Shown one piece after another: positions 13,758-20,072 of a DNA stretch of 20,072 nt. The stretch spans positions 1-20,072 of the IMG/VR virus record IMGVR_UViG_3300036766_000031; one strand, written 5' to 3'. The stretch comes from a virus. The position numbers and the translations under genes are program-made. The notes below the pieces were generated by a model, which worked only from the letters and a program-made list of their open reading frames with translations, searched no databases and had not been told where the DNA came from. Every line of letters begins with the position of its first letter. Position 1 is the first letter of the stretch.

Positions 13758-14342
13758 GCGAGGGGCGATATATCCTGTGACCGGTTGCCATGTCTCCGAC
13801 TTCTTGCCGGGATGATTGGCCCACAGTTGCTTCATGTAGCCGACCTTGAGGCCCCGCCGCTGGTATGCCGCACAGTGTTCCTGGTCATAGCCACGGCGGG
13901 TCTGTTCCGGCCACTCGGTGATGATACCCTTGCGGCAGAAGCGGATGCCGCCGACATTGTGTTCCTCTTGTACGGCCTCGTCTATATAGGGCGGGGAGCC
14001 ATCCACGGTTGCGGGCATCAGGGTGGTGTTCTCCAGCAGGGGAGACAGTATCCCGAACTGGGGATAGTTTTCCATGTACCTGCGCCCATATAGTATCCAT
14101 GCCAGCCAGTTGTCCATGCGGGATGGTTCCATGTCGTCATCCGCCACTATGTAGATGGGGGTAGTGGATTCATGCTCGGCCACCCTGCGGCGCTCCGACT
14201 GGAACTGGTAGGACTCTCCCGGCTCGGCCTGTAATACGGTGATGGCCAGATGGAACTCGCGCCACTTGGCCAATACCTCGCGGGCGCGCCTGTGCCGCTC
14301 CGGGGACTGTGGGGCAGAACAGAAGAAGATGTCAGGTATCAC
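13743..14342 (-). CDS. Glycosyltransferase-like protein (GT-A fold, DXD)
   Basis: A 199-residue protein starting at GTG 14342, which overlaps the stop of the deacetylase gene (GTGA). The N-terminus MIPDIFFCSAPQSPERH and helix resemble the start of small GT-A enzymes. YIVADDDMEP (residues 64-72) is the Asp-rich nucleotide-sugar/metal motif after a strand. GILSPLLENTTLMP and GGIRFCRKGIITEWP fit the middle of GT2-like enzymes. GYDQEHC with a later WANHPGKKSETW fits the acceptor/metal His region. It is shorter than typical GT2 enzymes (about 250 or more). The sugar and acceptor are unknown; virion proteins, phage DNA or host glycans are possible. It ends inside the capsid promoter. Confidence 0.75.
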   Translation of the reverse strand: MIPDIFFCSAPQSPERHRRAREVLAKWREFHLAITVLQAEPGESYQFQSERRRVAEHESTTPIYIVADDDMEPSRMDNWLAWILYGRRYMENYPQFGILSPLLENTTLMPATVDGSPPYIDEAVQEEHNVGGIRFCRKGIITEWPEQTRRGYDQEHCAAYQRRGLKVGYMKQLWANHPGKKSETWQPVTGYIAPRLTTP

Positions 14343-14929
14343 TGTAGTCCATCTAGCTGACTGACCGTTACAAACTCCCTGTCCGGGAACATCCGCAATA
14401 TGATGTCTACAGCCTCTACGGTATAGCGCCGGTCGCCCAGACCATCCGGGGAACCATCGTGCAGCAACACTATTTCACCACGGGTAGCAGCATTCAACTG
14501 CTCCGCAACGTGCATCACGGTGTCGCGGGTGTTCTTGGCCGCCCAGTCGCCGGGGCAACATGACCACATCACTACTTTGTAGCCCATGGATTCGGCAATG
14601 GCATCTACCGGGGTGGGGGCGACGCGGCCATAGGGCGGACGGAACAGGCAGGGCGGCGCGCCGATGGCTTCCTGGCACTTGGTAATCTGCTCCCGTATCA
14701 CATCTTCCGAGTGGTCGCCCAGGTACAGGTGGTCGAACGAGTGATTGCCAATCTCGTTCCGTGACCCCGACATCAACTGCCCCATGGCCCGCAACTTTCT
14801 TCCGAGTTGAAAGAACGTAGCGCGGGCGGAATGTTGGTGCAGCAACTTGACTATTGGCAAAGTCCATTCACCCGGCCCATCATCGAACGTCAGTGCCACC
14901 TGCTGCGGGTTGGTTCCATGGGTCAACAT
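14339..14929 (-). CDS. NodB-type polysaccharide deacetylase (carbohydrate esterase 4)
   Basis: Read as 196 residues from ATG 14929. A GTG at 14983 gives 18 more residues but overlaps the previous gene by 61 bases. All CE4 motifs are visible: LTFDDGP (residues 13-19, metal and base Asp), NHSFDH (62-67, the two metal His), RPPYG (97-101), DW at 128-129 in PGDWAAKN, and LLHDG (155-159, catalytic His). The family removes N-acetyl groups from sugars such as GlcNAc in peptidoglycan, chitin or capsule. There is no signal peptide or membrane segment, so it acts in the cytoplasm or as part of the particle. It overlaps both neighbours by a few bases and is surely co-translated with them. The substrate is unknown. 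Confidence 0.88.
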   Translation of the reverse strand: MLTHGTNPQQVALTFDDGPGEWTLPIVKLLHQHSARATFFQLGRKLRAMGQLMSGSRNEIGNHSFDHLYLGDHSEDVIREQITKCQEAIGAPPCLFRPPYGRVAPTPVDAIAESMGYKVVMWSCCPGDWAAKNTRDTVMHVAEQLNAATRGEIVLLHDGSPDGLGDRRYTVEAVDIILRMFPDREFVTVSQLDGLQ

Positions 14930-15579
14930 TGTATGAGACTTAACCCCCTCCAGGAGTCCAGGTGCACTACCTCCTTGCCGCACTCCAAAATACCCCGTCG
15001 CAGCCGTGGCTCATTCCGGGTATCGTGCATGGCGGCGATGCTGCCCGGCTTCATGCGAAGCAGTGCTCCGATTCGGGTATTGTAGCTGTCCTCTTCGGAT
15101 TCCCCGCTATCCAGCCACGCAAAGTCGCAAATCTCCACTTCGGCCAAGTCATCCGCATTGCACCACCTGACCTCCACGGGCAATGATACCGTTTTGCCAT
15201 CCGGCCTGCCGCCGCAACGGGTGCGCGTTACCCCGCACAATGTATCCATGGTGTCACAAGTGACCACCCTGCCATGCCCATTATCCAGCGCCGCCCGCCC
15301 CAGCGCGTATGTGCCGAATCCCAGGCTGCACCCCACTTCCACTATCAACTCCGGCTTCAGCAGCCGCACCAGGGCATACAGCATATCCAGCGCCTCTAGC
15401 TCCGTGGACGTACCATAAACCGGCAGTATCCACTCGCGCCGGTATTCATTGCCGCCGTGGGAATATGCCGGGGCAACATCGGGGAACACTGACAGTTCAT
15501 GGATGAGCGATACCCAGCCAGTACCAATCTCCGGGCGGGCATCCAGGGGAATGTTGCGAAACTCAGCGTCCCTTTTCAT
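14923..15579 (-). CDS. Class I SAM-dependent methyltransferase (Methyltransf_24 / CmcI-like)
   Basis: A 218-residue protein. LIVEVGCSLGFGTYALGRA (residues 78-96) is the SAM-binding motif I with the preceding strand. VVTCDTMD (105-112) gives the acidic residue that holds the ribose. DFAWLDSGESEEDSYNTRIG (152-171) fits the post-motif region, and PGSIAAMHDTR (178-188) is the typical late strand and loop. The family methylates sugars or small molecules, or hydroxylates in CmcI. The N-terminal 60 residues may hold the acceptor site. The start at 15579 overlaps the previous gene by 17 bases and the stop overlaps the deacetylase start by 7. A methyl-sugar or protein target is possible but not shown. 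Confidence 0.85.
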   Translation of the reverse strand: MKRDAEFRNIPLDARPEIGTGWVSLIHELSVFPDVAPAYSHGGNEYRREWILPVYGTSTELEALDMLYALVRLLKPELIVEVGCSLGFGTYALGRAALDNGHGRVVTCDTMDTLCGVTRTRCGGRPDGKTVSLPVEVRWCNADDLAEVEICDFAWLDSGESEEDSYNTRIGALLRMKPGSIAAMHDTRNEPRLRRGILECGKEVVHLDSWRGLSLIQC

Positions 15580-15742
15580 TGCTGACCAGCCTCTTTACCA
15601 CGCGCCGCAGCCGTAATACCTCCTGGGCAAATGCTGCCTCGCGGGTATTTTCTTTCACCGATGCTGCCATACGCGCTACCTCGTCGTCGTCGTAGCGGCG
15701 CAGGTCCTTGGGTGCATCACTCTTGTCATACGAGATAGACAT
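15563..15742 (-). CDS. Small charged helical protein, unassigned
   Basis: Read as 59 residues from ATG 15742 (weak GGATGG site). An upstream ATG at 15793 would add 17 residues but overlaps the Cys-pair gene. The sequence is highly charged and probably one helix: LRRYDDDEVARMAASVKENT, then EVLRLRRVVKRLVSNEKG. It sits ten bases after the preceding stop and overlaps the methyltransferase start by 17 bases. No family is recognised. A small assembly partner or regulator is possible. Confidence 0.6.
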   Translation of the reverse strand: MSISYDKSDAPKDLRRYDDDEVARMAASVKENTREAAFAQEVLRLRRVVKRLVSNEKGR

Positions 15743-15752
15743 ATTCCATCCA

Positions 15753-15908
15753 CTATGGCTGCACGGCAGGCTGCTTCCAGAATGCGGTGTCATGGTAATT
15801 GCAATATGTACAGTGACTGTACACTATGTCCTTCTTTTCCGTTCCGACCGCATGATATAGCACTAGGACGATGCAGCCGCACTTTGCCGCCAAGACTGCT
15901 GATTTCAT
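15753..15908 (-). CDS. Small Cys-pair (zinc-ribbon-like) protein, 51 residues
   Basis: This frame runs from ATG 15908 to TAG 15753 and fills the apparent gap after the scaffold gene, five bases from its stop and ten before the next ATG, which supports reality. The sequence has KCGCIVLVLYHAVGTE near the start and SHCTYCNYHD near residue 31-40. CGC and CTYC pairs are spaced like a small zinc ribbon. No clear ribosome site precedes the ATG. A 17-base palindrome lies inside it (15807-15823). The function is unknown; DNA, RNA or protein binding would fit such a mini-protein. Confidence 0.6.
   Translation of the reverse strand: MKSAVLAAKCGCIVLVLYHAVGTEKKDIVYSHCTYCNYHDTAFWKQPAVQP
15807..15823. repeat. 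Perfect 7-base-arm palindrome with 3-base spacer
   Basis: TGTACAG, TGA, CTGTACA, within the 51-residue gene. It may be a repressor site or chance; no promoter boxes align with it on either strand. Confidence 0.4.
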
Positions 15909-15913
15909 GGTGA

Positions 15914-16843
15914 CTATTGGGTACTGTATTTCAGCTTCTTGTACTCAGCCTCAATCTGGTCACTGGTCATGTTGGCGAAGTTGGTGTTGACCGGCACGGT
16001 GTTCTGCGGGGCCAGCATCGGGGGCGGGACGGGCGCAGCAACCACTTGCGGCTTGGCCCCACCACGCGACACCGCAATCTGCTCGGCAGAACGCGGCGCG
16101 TACAGCTTGTTCTGGATACAGTAAGCATGGGCCAGTTTCAGGTTGCCCAGCGTCTCCGGGAGCTTGTTGTCCTGCATGGTGGTATATAGGGTATCCAGTG
16201 ACTCCTTGGTGAAGGGGAACTCCGGGCACTCGCGCTCGAATGCGCCAGCGATGTTCTGCGCCCGCTGTATCTCCGTGGCAGACTTCATGTCAATGAAGTC
16301 CTGCTTCATCTCATCTGTATTGTCATAGCCCAGGGAACGGGCCATGGCCATGGCGGTGGCTTCCGCCGGGTCAGGAAGGTTCTGGTAATACAGTTCGGCA
16401 AACTGGTCGGGTGGCAAGCTGGACAGGGTGGCAGCTACTTGTTCGCGCTGCTCTACTACTGTGGCGTCGGCGGCGGGAGTGGGCGCGGGAATGGCATCTA
16501 GCCGCTGCTTGGCTTCCAGGTAGCTCCTGTTGGTGGCAACCTTGGACGCTGCCAGCTTCTGTGCCACGTCCAGCGGTTGCCCATCGAATACCTCACCGGT
16601 GACCAGTTTGGTATGGAGCGTCCCATCTGTCCGCAATTCATATTCGGAGAATCCCTCGGGCAGCAATGGCTCGGGCGCAGACACCCCCGCCGGAAGGCCC
16701 GCCACATCATCTGCCGCCGGAACGGGCGCGGGCGCGGCGGCTACTTGGGCGCGCAGCACATTGGATGCTTGTACCAATTCCCCCGGAGACATCTGCTCCG
16801 GCGACTTCTCGGTAAGATTGGGCGTGACGATTGGTGCACTCAT
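15914..16843 (-). CDS. Scaffold / capsid assembly protein
   Basis: Read as 309 residues from ATG 16843, which overlaps the previous stop (ATGA) and has GAGGAAG seven bases upstream. A longer in-frame extension to 16999 is out of place with this site. The protein is acidic and Ala/Pro-rich (APAPVPAADDVAGLP), with long helical stretches (AQKLAASKVATNRSYLEAKQ; TEIQRAQNIAGAFE). It has Pro-rich linkers (PQVVAAPVPPPMLAPQ) and a C-terminal helical, basic end (SDQIEAEYKKLKYSTQ). This shape and its position after the portal and before the capsid are typical of scaffold proteins, whose C-terminal basic helix binds the capsid protein. A protease function is not seen. Confidence 0.82.
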   Translation of the reverse strand: MSAPIVTPNLTEKSPEQMSPGELVQASNVLRAQVAAAPAPVPAADDVAGLPAGVSAPEPLLPEGFSEYELRTDGTLHTKLVTGEVFDGQPLDVAQKLAASKVATNRSYLEAKQRLDAIPAPTPAADATVVEQREQVAATLSSLPPDQFAELYYQNLPDPAEATAMAMARSLGYDNTDEMKQDFIDMKSATEIQRAQNIAGAFERECPEFPFTKESLDTLYTTMQDNKLPETLGNLKLAHAYCIQNKLYAPRSAEQIAVSRGGAKPQVVAAPVPPPMLAPQNTVPVNTNFANMTSDQIEAEYKKLKYSTQ

Positions 16844-17148
16844 TGTGTGTCTTCCTCGTTGTTGTTGGCTGAGCTTATCAGTTGCTGTCTCTCTTCTACC
16901 CGCGCATCCACAAAGCCGATGACTGCCTGCATCATAGCCTTCCTCGCCTGCCAGGTCAAGCGCAGGGCATGGCTTACTGCCGGGTCGCTGGATAGGCAAT
17001 CCGACAAATCATGCTCGGCATCTTCTACCAGTTCCCGCAGGAACTCGCATAGTTGCTTCCACTCCGCCTGCTCCGAGAAGCGATAGAAGCCCTCACATTC
17101 CACCAGGGACTGGTATTCGGCCTCGCTCAACTGGGGATAGGGATTCAT
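16840..17148 (-). CDS. Small helical protein between portal and scaffold
   Basis: A 102-residue protein, ATGA overlap with the portal stop, and again with the scaffold start. It is largely helical and acidic: LSEAEYQSLVECEGFYRFSE, WKQLCEFLRELVEDAEHDLS, LRLTWQARKAMMQAVIGFVD. The last 25 residues are polar. No enzyme or DNA-binding motif is recognised. Small ORFs in this slot are common in phages of this layout and may be head assembly partners; the role is inferred only from place. Confidence 0.72.
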   Translation of the reverse strand: MNPYPQLSEAEYQSLVECEGFYRFSEQAEWKQLCEFLRELVEDAEHDLSDCLSSDPAVSHALRLTWQARKAMMQAVIGFVDARVEERQQLISSANNNEEDTQ

Positions 17149-19235
17149 TTCTTCCTGGGCGGCTTATGCGTGGCCGCTATTGCAGCCGGGGGCGGCAACC
17201 CGACTACATCATGGGCCACGTCCGGGGTGATGATCTTGGAGCCGATGGTCTGCATGATGGATACGGCATTCTTGTCCTGGGCCATGGCATCTTGCGCGTC
17301 CAGCCGCTCCCGCTGCATCTGCATCCTCAATTGCTGGTCGCCGGAGGGCTGGTTCAGAGATGCCTGCACCTGGGGCTGAATCTGCATGAACAAGTCCTTG
17401 CCGCGCACATTCAGCGCGTCCGCCACCATCTCCACCAGCGCCGGAGTATTCAACTGGTAGCCCATCTTGGCCTGCAACTCCAGGAAGGCGGGATTGGCGA
17501 ACGTCTCCATGATGACTTGCAAGCCGCCGGATTGCAGCGCCCCGCGTGACCGCATCTTCGAGGACGCCTTGAACTCGAACTTCACCGAGGCGTTCAGTAT
17601 GTCCATGGGGTCTATCTGTATGGCATTACCGTCCTGTCCGACGATATTGATTATCTCCTCGGGATTCAGGAACCGTTTGTCCATGGCCAGCAAGATGTTG
17701 CACAGTGGGTACATAAACATGGTTTCCCAATCTTCTATCAGCATCTGGACGCGGCGGCTGGCGGCGGCACTCTGGGTATTGATTCCGGTGGCCGTCCGAT
17801 TGGCCGAGTTGCCGCCCGATGTCCCGATGCCCATCATCCCGGTATCGGTGATGCCGGTGGTCTTCTGGACTCGGCGCTCTGCGGCATCTACCTCGATATG
17901 GGAATCTTGCGTGACGTTCCCCATCTGCATTCGCACTACATCCCGCTGCGGATCGCCGTCAATCTCCCAGACCACGCCGGGACGTAACCGGCGCGCCGAT
18001 GGCGGGATGCTCATTCCCCTGCGGCGCACGATGGGGGGATGCACGTTCAAGTTCACCTCATCCACCCTTGCATTCAGCAGGGACTCTATGAGCTTCTGGT
18101 CGCCCTCCACCAAGTCGCAGATGCTCAGGCCATAGAAACGCCCCAGCACCGGGATGTAATTCATGTTCAGGAATGGCAGTGCGTTATAGCAGTTTGGTTT
18201 GTTATGAGCTACCCACTTGCGCGACAGTATCCAGACATGGCGGTTGGGCCTCCAGTAGCGGAGGACCTCGATGCGCTTCATGGCGGGATCGTCGGTATAG
18301 TCGCGCTGGGGAGTATACCAGTTGCCGCGATATACCTCTTGCTGCTGTTTGGTTTGGTCGCCGAAGGTGGAAGTCTTGGCCGCCGCCAGTTCCCGCAATA
18401 CATCATCGGGCGGGATATCGAAACCGGGAGTGCCGCGCATGGCGGACAATTCCTCCACCGTGCGCCAGTGCCGCGTCTCGCAATGGGTGGCCAATTGCAC
18501 GTCGGGACCGGAACAGTGGGGGTCTATGTAGAAGTCTTGTATCTGCGTGAACTGGCAGATGGGCTTGTTGACGGCGTGCTCCACCTGCTGGCTGGTCACG
18601 GACAGGTCATATTCTCCGCTGGGCAGATATGCGGGCTGTCCATCCGGCCCCACCTGGGACATCATGCGGGGATTCATGCGACGGGTGTATTCTATGCGCT
18701 GTACCTTCTTGGCCAGCCAGCCCCACTCCAGGATGCCGTTGCCATAAATGAGGGATGAGTCCACGCAATTGGATACCAACTGACGCAGAGCTACTATGCC
18801 CTTCTCGTCCAGGCCATCCATCTGGTGACGTATCAACTCCTGGACGGTGACGGCCTGTTGCCATGTAGTGTCCCCATGGGGCAATGTACCAAAGGGCGGG
18901 TCGTCGGAAAACAGCGCATCCAGGAGGGCGGGCTTGAGTGCTTGTACCTGGCTCAGCGCCAGAAACACCGGCAGCGAGGCGCGGGGTATCTTGGTATCCT
19001 CCCATGTCTTCTTCGCCACCCATGCAAGATAAACCTCGTCGGCAGCCTTGAATCTGCGGTCGTGATTCTGGAAGCGGTATGTCTCGGCTTCCCGGAAGTC
19101 GCGCAGTACGATGTCAAGTGCCGACCTGTCATCCCATGGCTCCAGCGCCGGGATGACGCGCCTCTGTTCCTCGGCGGAACGCTGCGGGTCGGGAACGTTG
19201 GTTGTTTGCTCAGTGGTAATGGGAGTGGTTGCCAT
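17145..19235 (-). CDS. Portal protein
   Basis: Read as 696 residues from ATG 19235. A GTG at 19256 adds seven residues, and neither start has a good ribosome site. The first 250 residues hold helical and turn segments (ALDIVLRDFREAETYRFQNH; RQLVSNCVDSSLIYGNGILEWGWL). The centre has FLNMNYIPVLGRFYGLSICD and a long helical stem region with VEGDQKLIESLLNARVDEVN. Near residue 460 comes RRVQKTTGITDTGMMGIGTS and TATGINTQSAAASRRVQMLIEDW, a Gly-rich segment and helix typical of P22/T7-like portal proteins. The tail end is Gln-rich, helical and basic. Twelve copies would form the DNA gate at the capsid vertex and dock the terminase. Confidence 0.88.
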   Translation of the reverse strand: MATTPITTEQTTNVPDPQRSAEEQRRVIPALEPWDDRSALDIVLRDFREAETYRFQNHDRRFKAADEVYLAWVAKKTWEDTKIPRASLPVFLALSQVQALKPALLDALFSDDPPFGTLPHGDTTWQQAVTVQELIRHQMDGLDEKGIVALRQLVSNCVDSSLIYGNGILEWGWLAKKVQRIEYTRRMNPRMMSQVGPDGQPAYLPSGEYDLSVTSQQVEHAVNKPICQFTQIQDFYIDPHCSGPDVQLATHCETRHWRTVEELSAMRGTPGFDIPPDDVLRELAAAKTSTFGDQTKQQQEVYRGNWYTPQRDYTDDPAMKRIEVLRYWRPNRHVWILSRKWVAHNKPNCYNALPFLNMNYIPVLGRFYGLSICDLVEGDQKLIESLLNARVDEVNLNVHPPIVRRRGMSIPPSARRLRPGVVWEIDGDPQRDVVRMQMGNVTQDSHIEVDAAERRVQKTTGITDTGMMGIGTSGGNSANRTATGINTQSAAASRRVQMLIEDWETMFMYPLCNILLAMDKRFLNPEEIINIVGQDGNAIQIDPMDILNASVKFEFKASSKMRSRGALQSGGLQVIMETFANPAFLELQAKMGYQLNTPALVEMVADALNVRGKDLFMQIQPQVQASLNQPSGDQQLRMQMQRERLDAQDAMAQDKNAVSIMQTIGSKIITPDVAHDVVGLPPPAAIAATHKPPRKK

Positions 19236-19258
19236 GTAGTTATTAGATAATACCACGT

Positions 19259-20072
19259 TTACCAGCCGGTCACGGAGTCAACCCCGGCCACCACATCATC
19301 CTCGCTACTGTCCAGCCCGTGGAAGGCGCGGTAGTCCGGGTTCATGGTTATAGGGTCAGCCCCCTCGCGCAACATCTCCCGTTCCAACGGTATCACATCC
19401 GAGGTCACGCCGCCCTCGCGGTTCTGCATGGCATCCGCCAATGTATCCAGGATGTCATCGTGTTGGTACTTGGGAAAGCGCAATATCTCATTGATGAGCT
19501 GTAGCCGACAGGGTAGGTCGGCCACGAAGCGGATGGCTTTCTGGTGGAACCAGGGTTGGAGTGAACCGATGCGCTGCTGCTTGGAAGTACGGTTATCCCG
19601 CCGCAGCTCCGTGAAGGGCAGCCATTTGCTGCGCTTGGCCATCTCCCGCTTCAAGAACGGCAACAACACCCGCGAGTGAGCCTCCTTCTCTATCTTGATA
19701 CTTTGCAGCCGGGGATGGTCATGGGCTATCTGGAACAGCAACTCTATAACCTCCTGGGGGGTAAAGCGGCCATGCCATATCATGGGGACATACAGTACGC
19801 CGCCGGTGAAGCCGTGCAAGGTCATGGCAGTATAGTCATTGTCGGGGCGGTTATCCCTGGAGCGCCCCGCCGGTTCCATGCCCGCCAGGTCCACGGTCAG
19901 ATGCAGCGACAGGCGGGGGTAAATCTGTTCCGCCATCTCCGCCGACGGTATCCACACCAAGTCGCTCTCTGATGCCAGCCCCTGCTTGCCCACGATGGGA
20001 TTCATCAGATATTGCGGATACAAGATAGCGGGGCCACGCGCCACATCTTCCTCGATTGCCTTCAATGCTTCC
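19259..20072 (-). CDS. terL: Terminase large subunit, C-terminal part (partial)
   Basis: 271 residues in frame up to the window edge; the frame is still open there, so the ATPase part lies outside. The visible part has the RNase H-like nuclease domain: LHLTVDLAG (first metal Asp), DNDYTAMTLHGFTGG (strand), FTPQEVIELLFQIAHDHP (helix), IKIEKEAHSRVLLPFLKREM (next strand/helix, the second acidic position), and HDDILDTLADAMQNR (last metal Asp). Together these cut concatemeric genomic DNA during packaging. The end shows an acidic, flexible tail (SSEDDVVAGVD). The next gene starts just after. The packaging strategy cannot be read from this fragment. Confidence 0.9.
   Translation of the reverse strand, partial: EALKAIEEDVARGPAILYPQYLMNPIVGKQGLASESDLVWIPSAEMAEQIYPRLSLHLTVDLAGMEPAGRSRDNRPDNDYTAMTLHGFTGGVLYVPMIWHGRFTPQEVIELLFQIAHDHPRLQSIKIEKEAHSRVLLPFLKREMAKRSKWLPFTELRRDNRTSKQQRIGSLQPWFHQKAIRFVADLPCRLQLINEILRFPKYQHDDILDTLADAMQNREGGVTSDVIPLEREMLREGADPITMNPDYRAFHGLDSSEDDVVAGVDSVTGW

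Noticed and set aside
15807-15823. Palindrome as an operator controlling the enzyme cassette
   Set aside because: It lies inside a probable coding frame and has no aligned promoter boxes; kept only as a low-confidence repeat.
16844-16999. N-terminal extension of the scaffold frame
   Set aside because: Overlaps the small helical gene completely, and the internal ATG at 16843 has the ATGA junction and a good ribosome site.
1-20072. CRISPR array, tRNA, insertion sequence or integrase
   Set aside because: No regularly spaced repeats, tRNA-like cloverleaf, transposase motif or recombinase gene was seen; whether this is a free phage or prophage cannot be decided.

Overview
This window is part of the virion-structure region of a double-stranded DNA tailed phage (or prophage). 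Every gene I support lies on the minus strand, so transcription runs from high to low coordinates. Genes are packed with overlaps or gaps of a few bases, mostly ATGA, GTGA or TAATG junctions, and no gene-free stretch exceeds 150 bases. Both ends cut through genes: the large terminase enters at the right edge and a large structural protein leaves at the left edge. The set of genes (terminase, portal, scaffold, N4-gp56-type major capsid protein, connector-like protein, tail spikes/fibres, beta-propeller nozzle-like protein, internal-virion-like proteins), with no sheath, tube or tape-measure gene in view, suggests a short-tailed (podovirus-like) phage. The host cannot be read from the sequence. 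One strong sigma70-type promoter and GGAGG-like ribosome sites point to a bacterium.

Right part (about 20072 to 15560): terminase C-terminus, portal, a small helical protein, the scaffold, then two small genes. One of these is a 51-residue protein with two Cys pairs, read here directly from the sequence.

Middle right (15579 to 13743): three coupled enzyme genes sit between scaffold and capsid: a class I SAM-dependent methyltransferase, a NodB-type polysaccharide deacetylase with all its catalytic motifs, and a small DXD glycosyltransferase. They look like a glycan-modifying set carried inside the structural operon.

Middle (13757 to 9560): a TTGACA-N17-TATACA promoter overlaps the end of the glycosyltransferase gene and precedes a leader of about 130 bases with two copies of a small hairpin. 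The major capsid protein follows, then two small beta-rich probable virion proteins, a very stable 16-bp hairpin, several unassigned head/neck-region proteins (one with a His/Cys cluster) and a connector-like protein starting at TTG.

Left part (9558 to 1): three tail spike/fibre proteins share a nearly identical N-terminal module of about 35 residues but have different bodies (LNADLLDG repeats, a parallel beta-helix, a beta-rich fibre). A large beta-propeller-like protein follows. Then come a protein with a C-terminal Hint/intein-like domain ending in His-Asn, a GNAT-like acetyltransferase, a Gly/Ala-rich protein ending in a CFI-box-like motif, and the large partial structural protein. The most unusual points are the enzyme cassette, the Hint domain, the CFI-box-like tail and the two RNA/DNA structures around the capsid genes.
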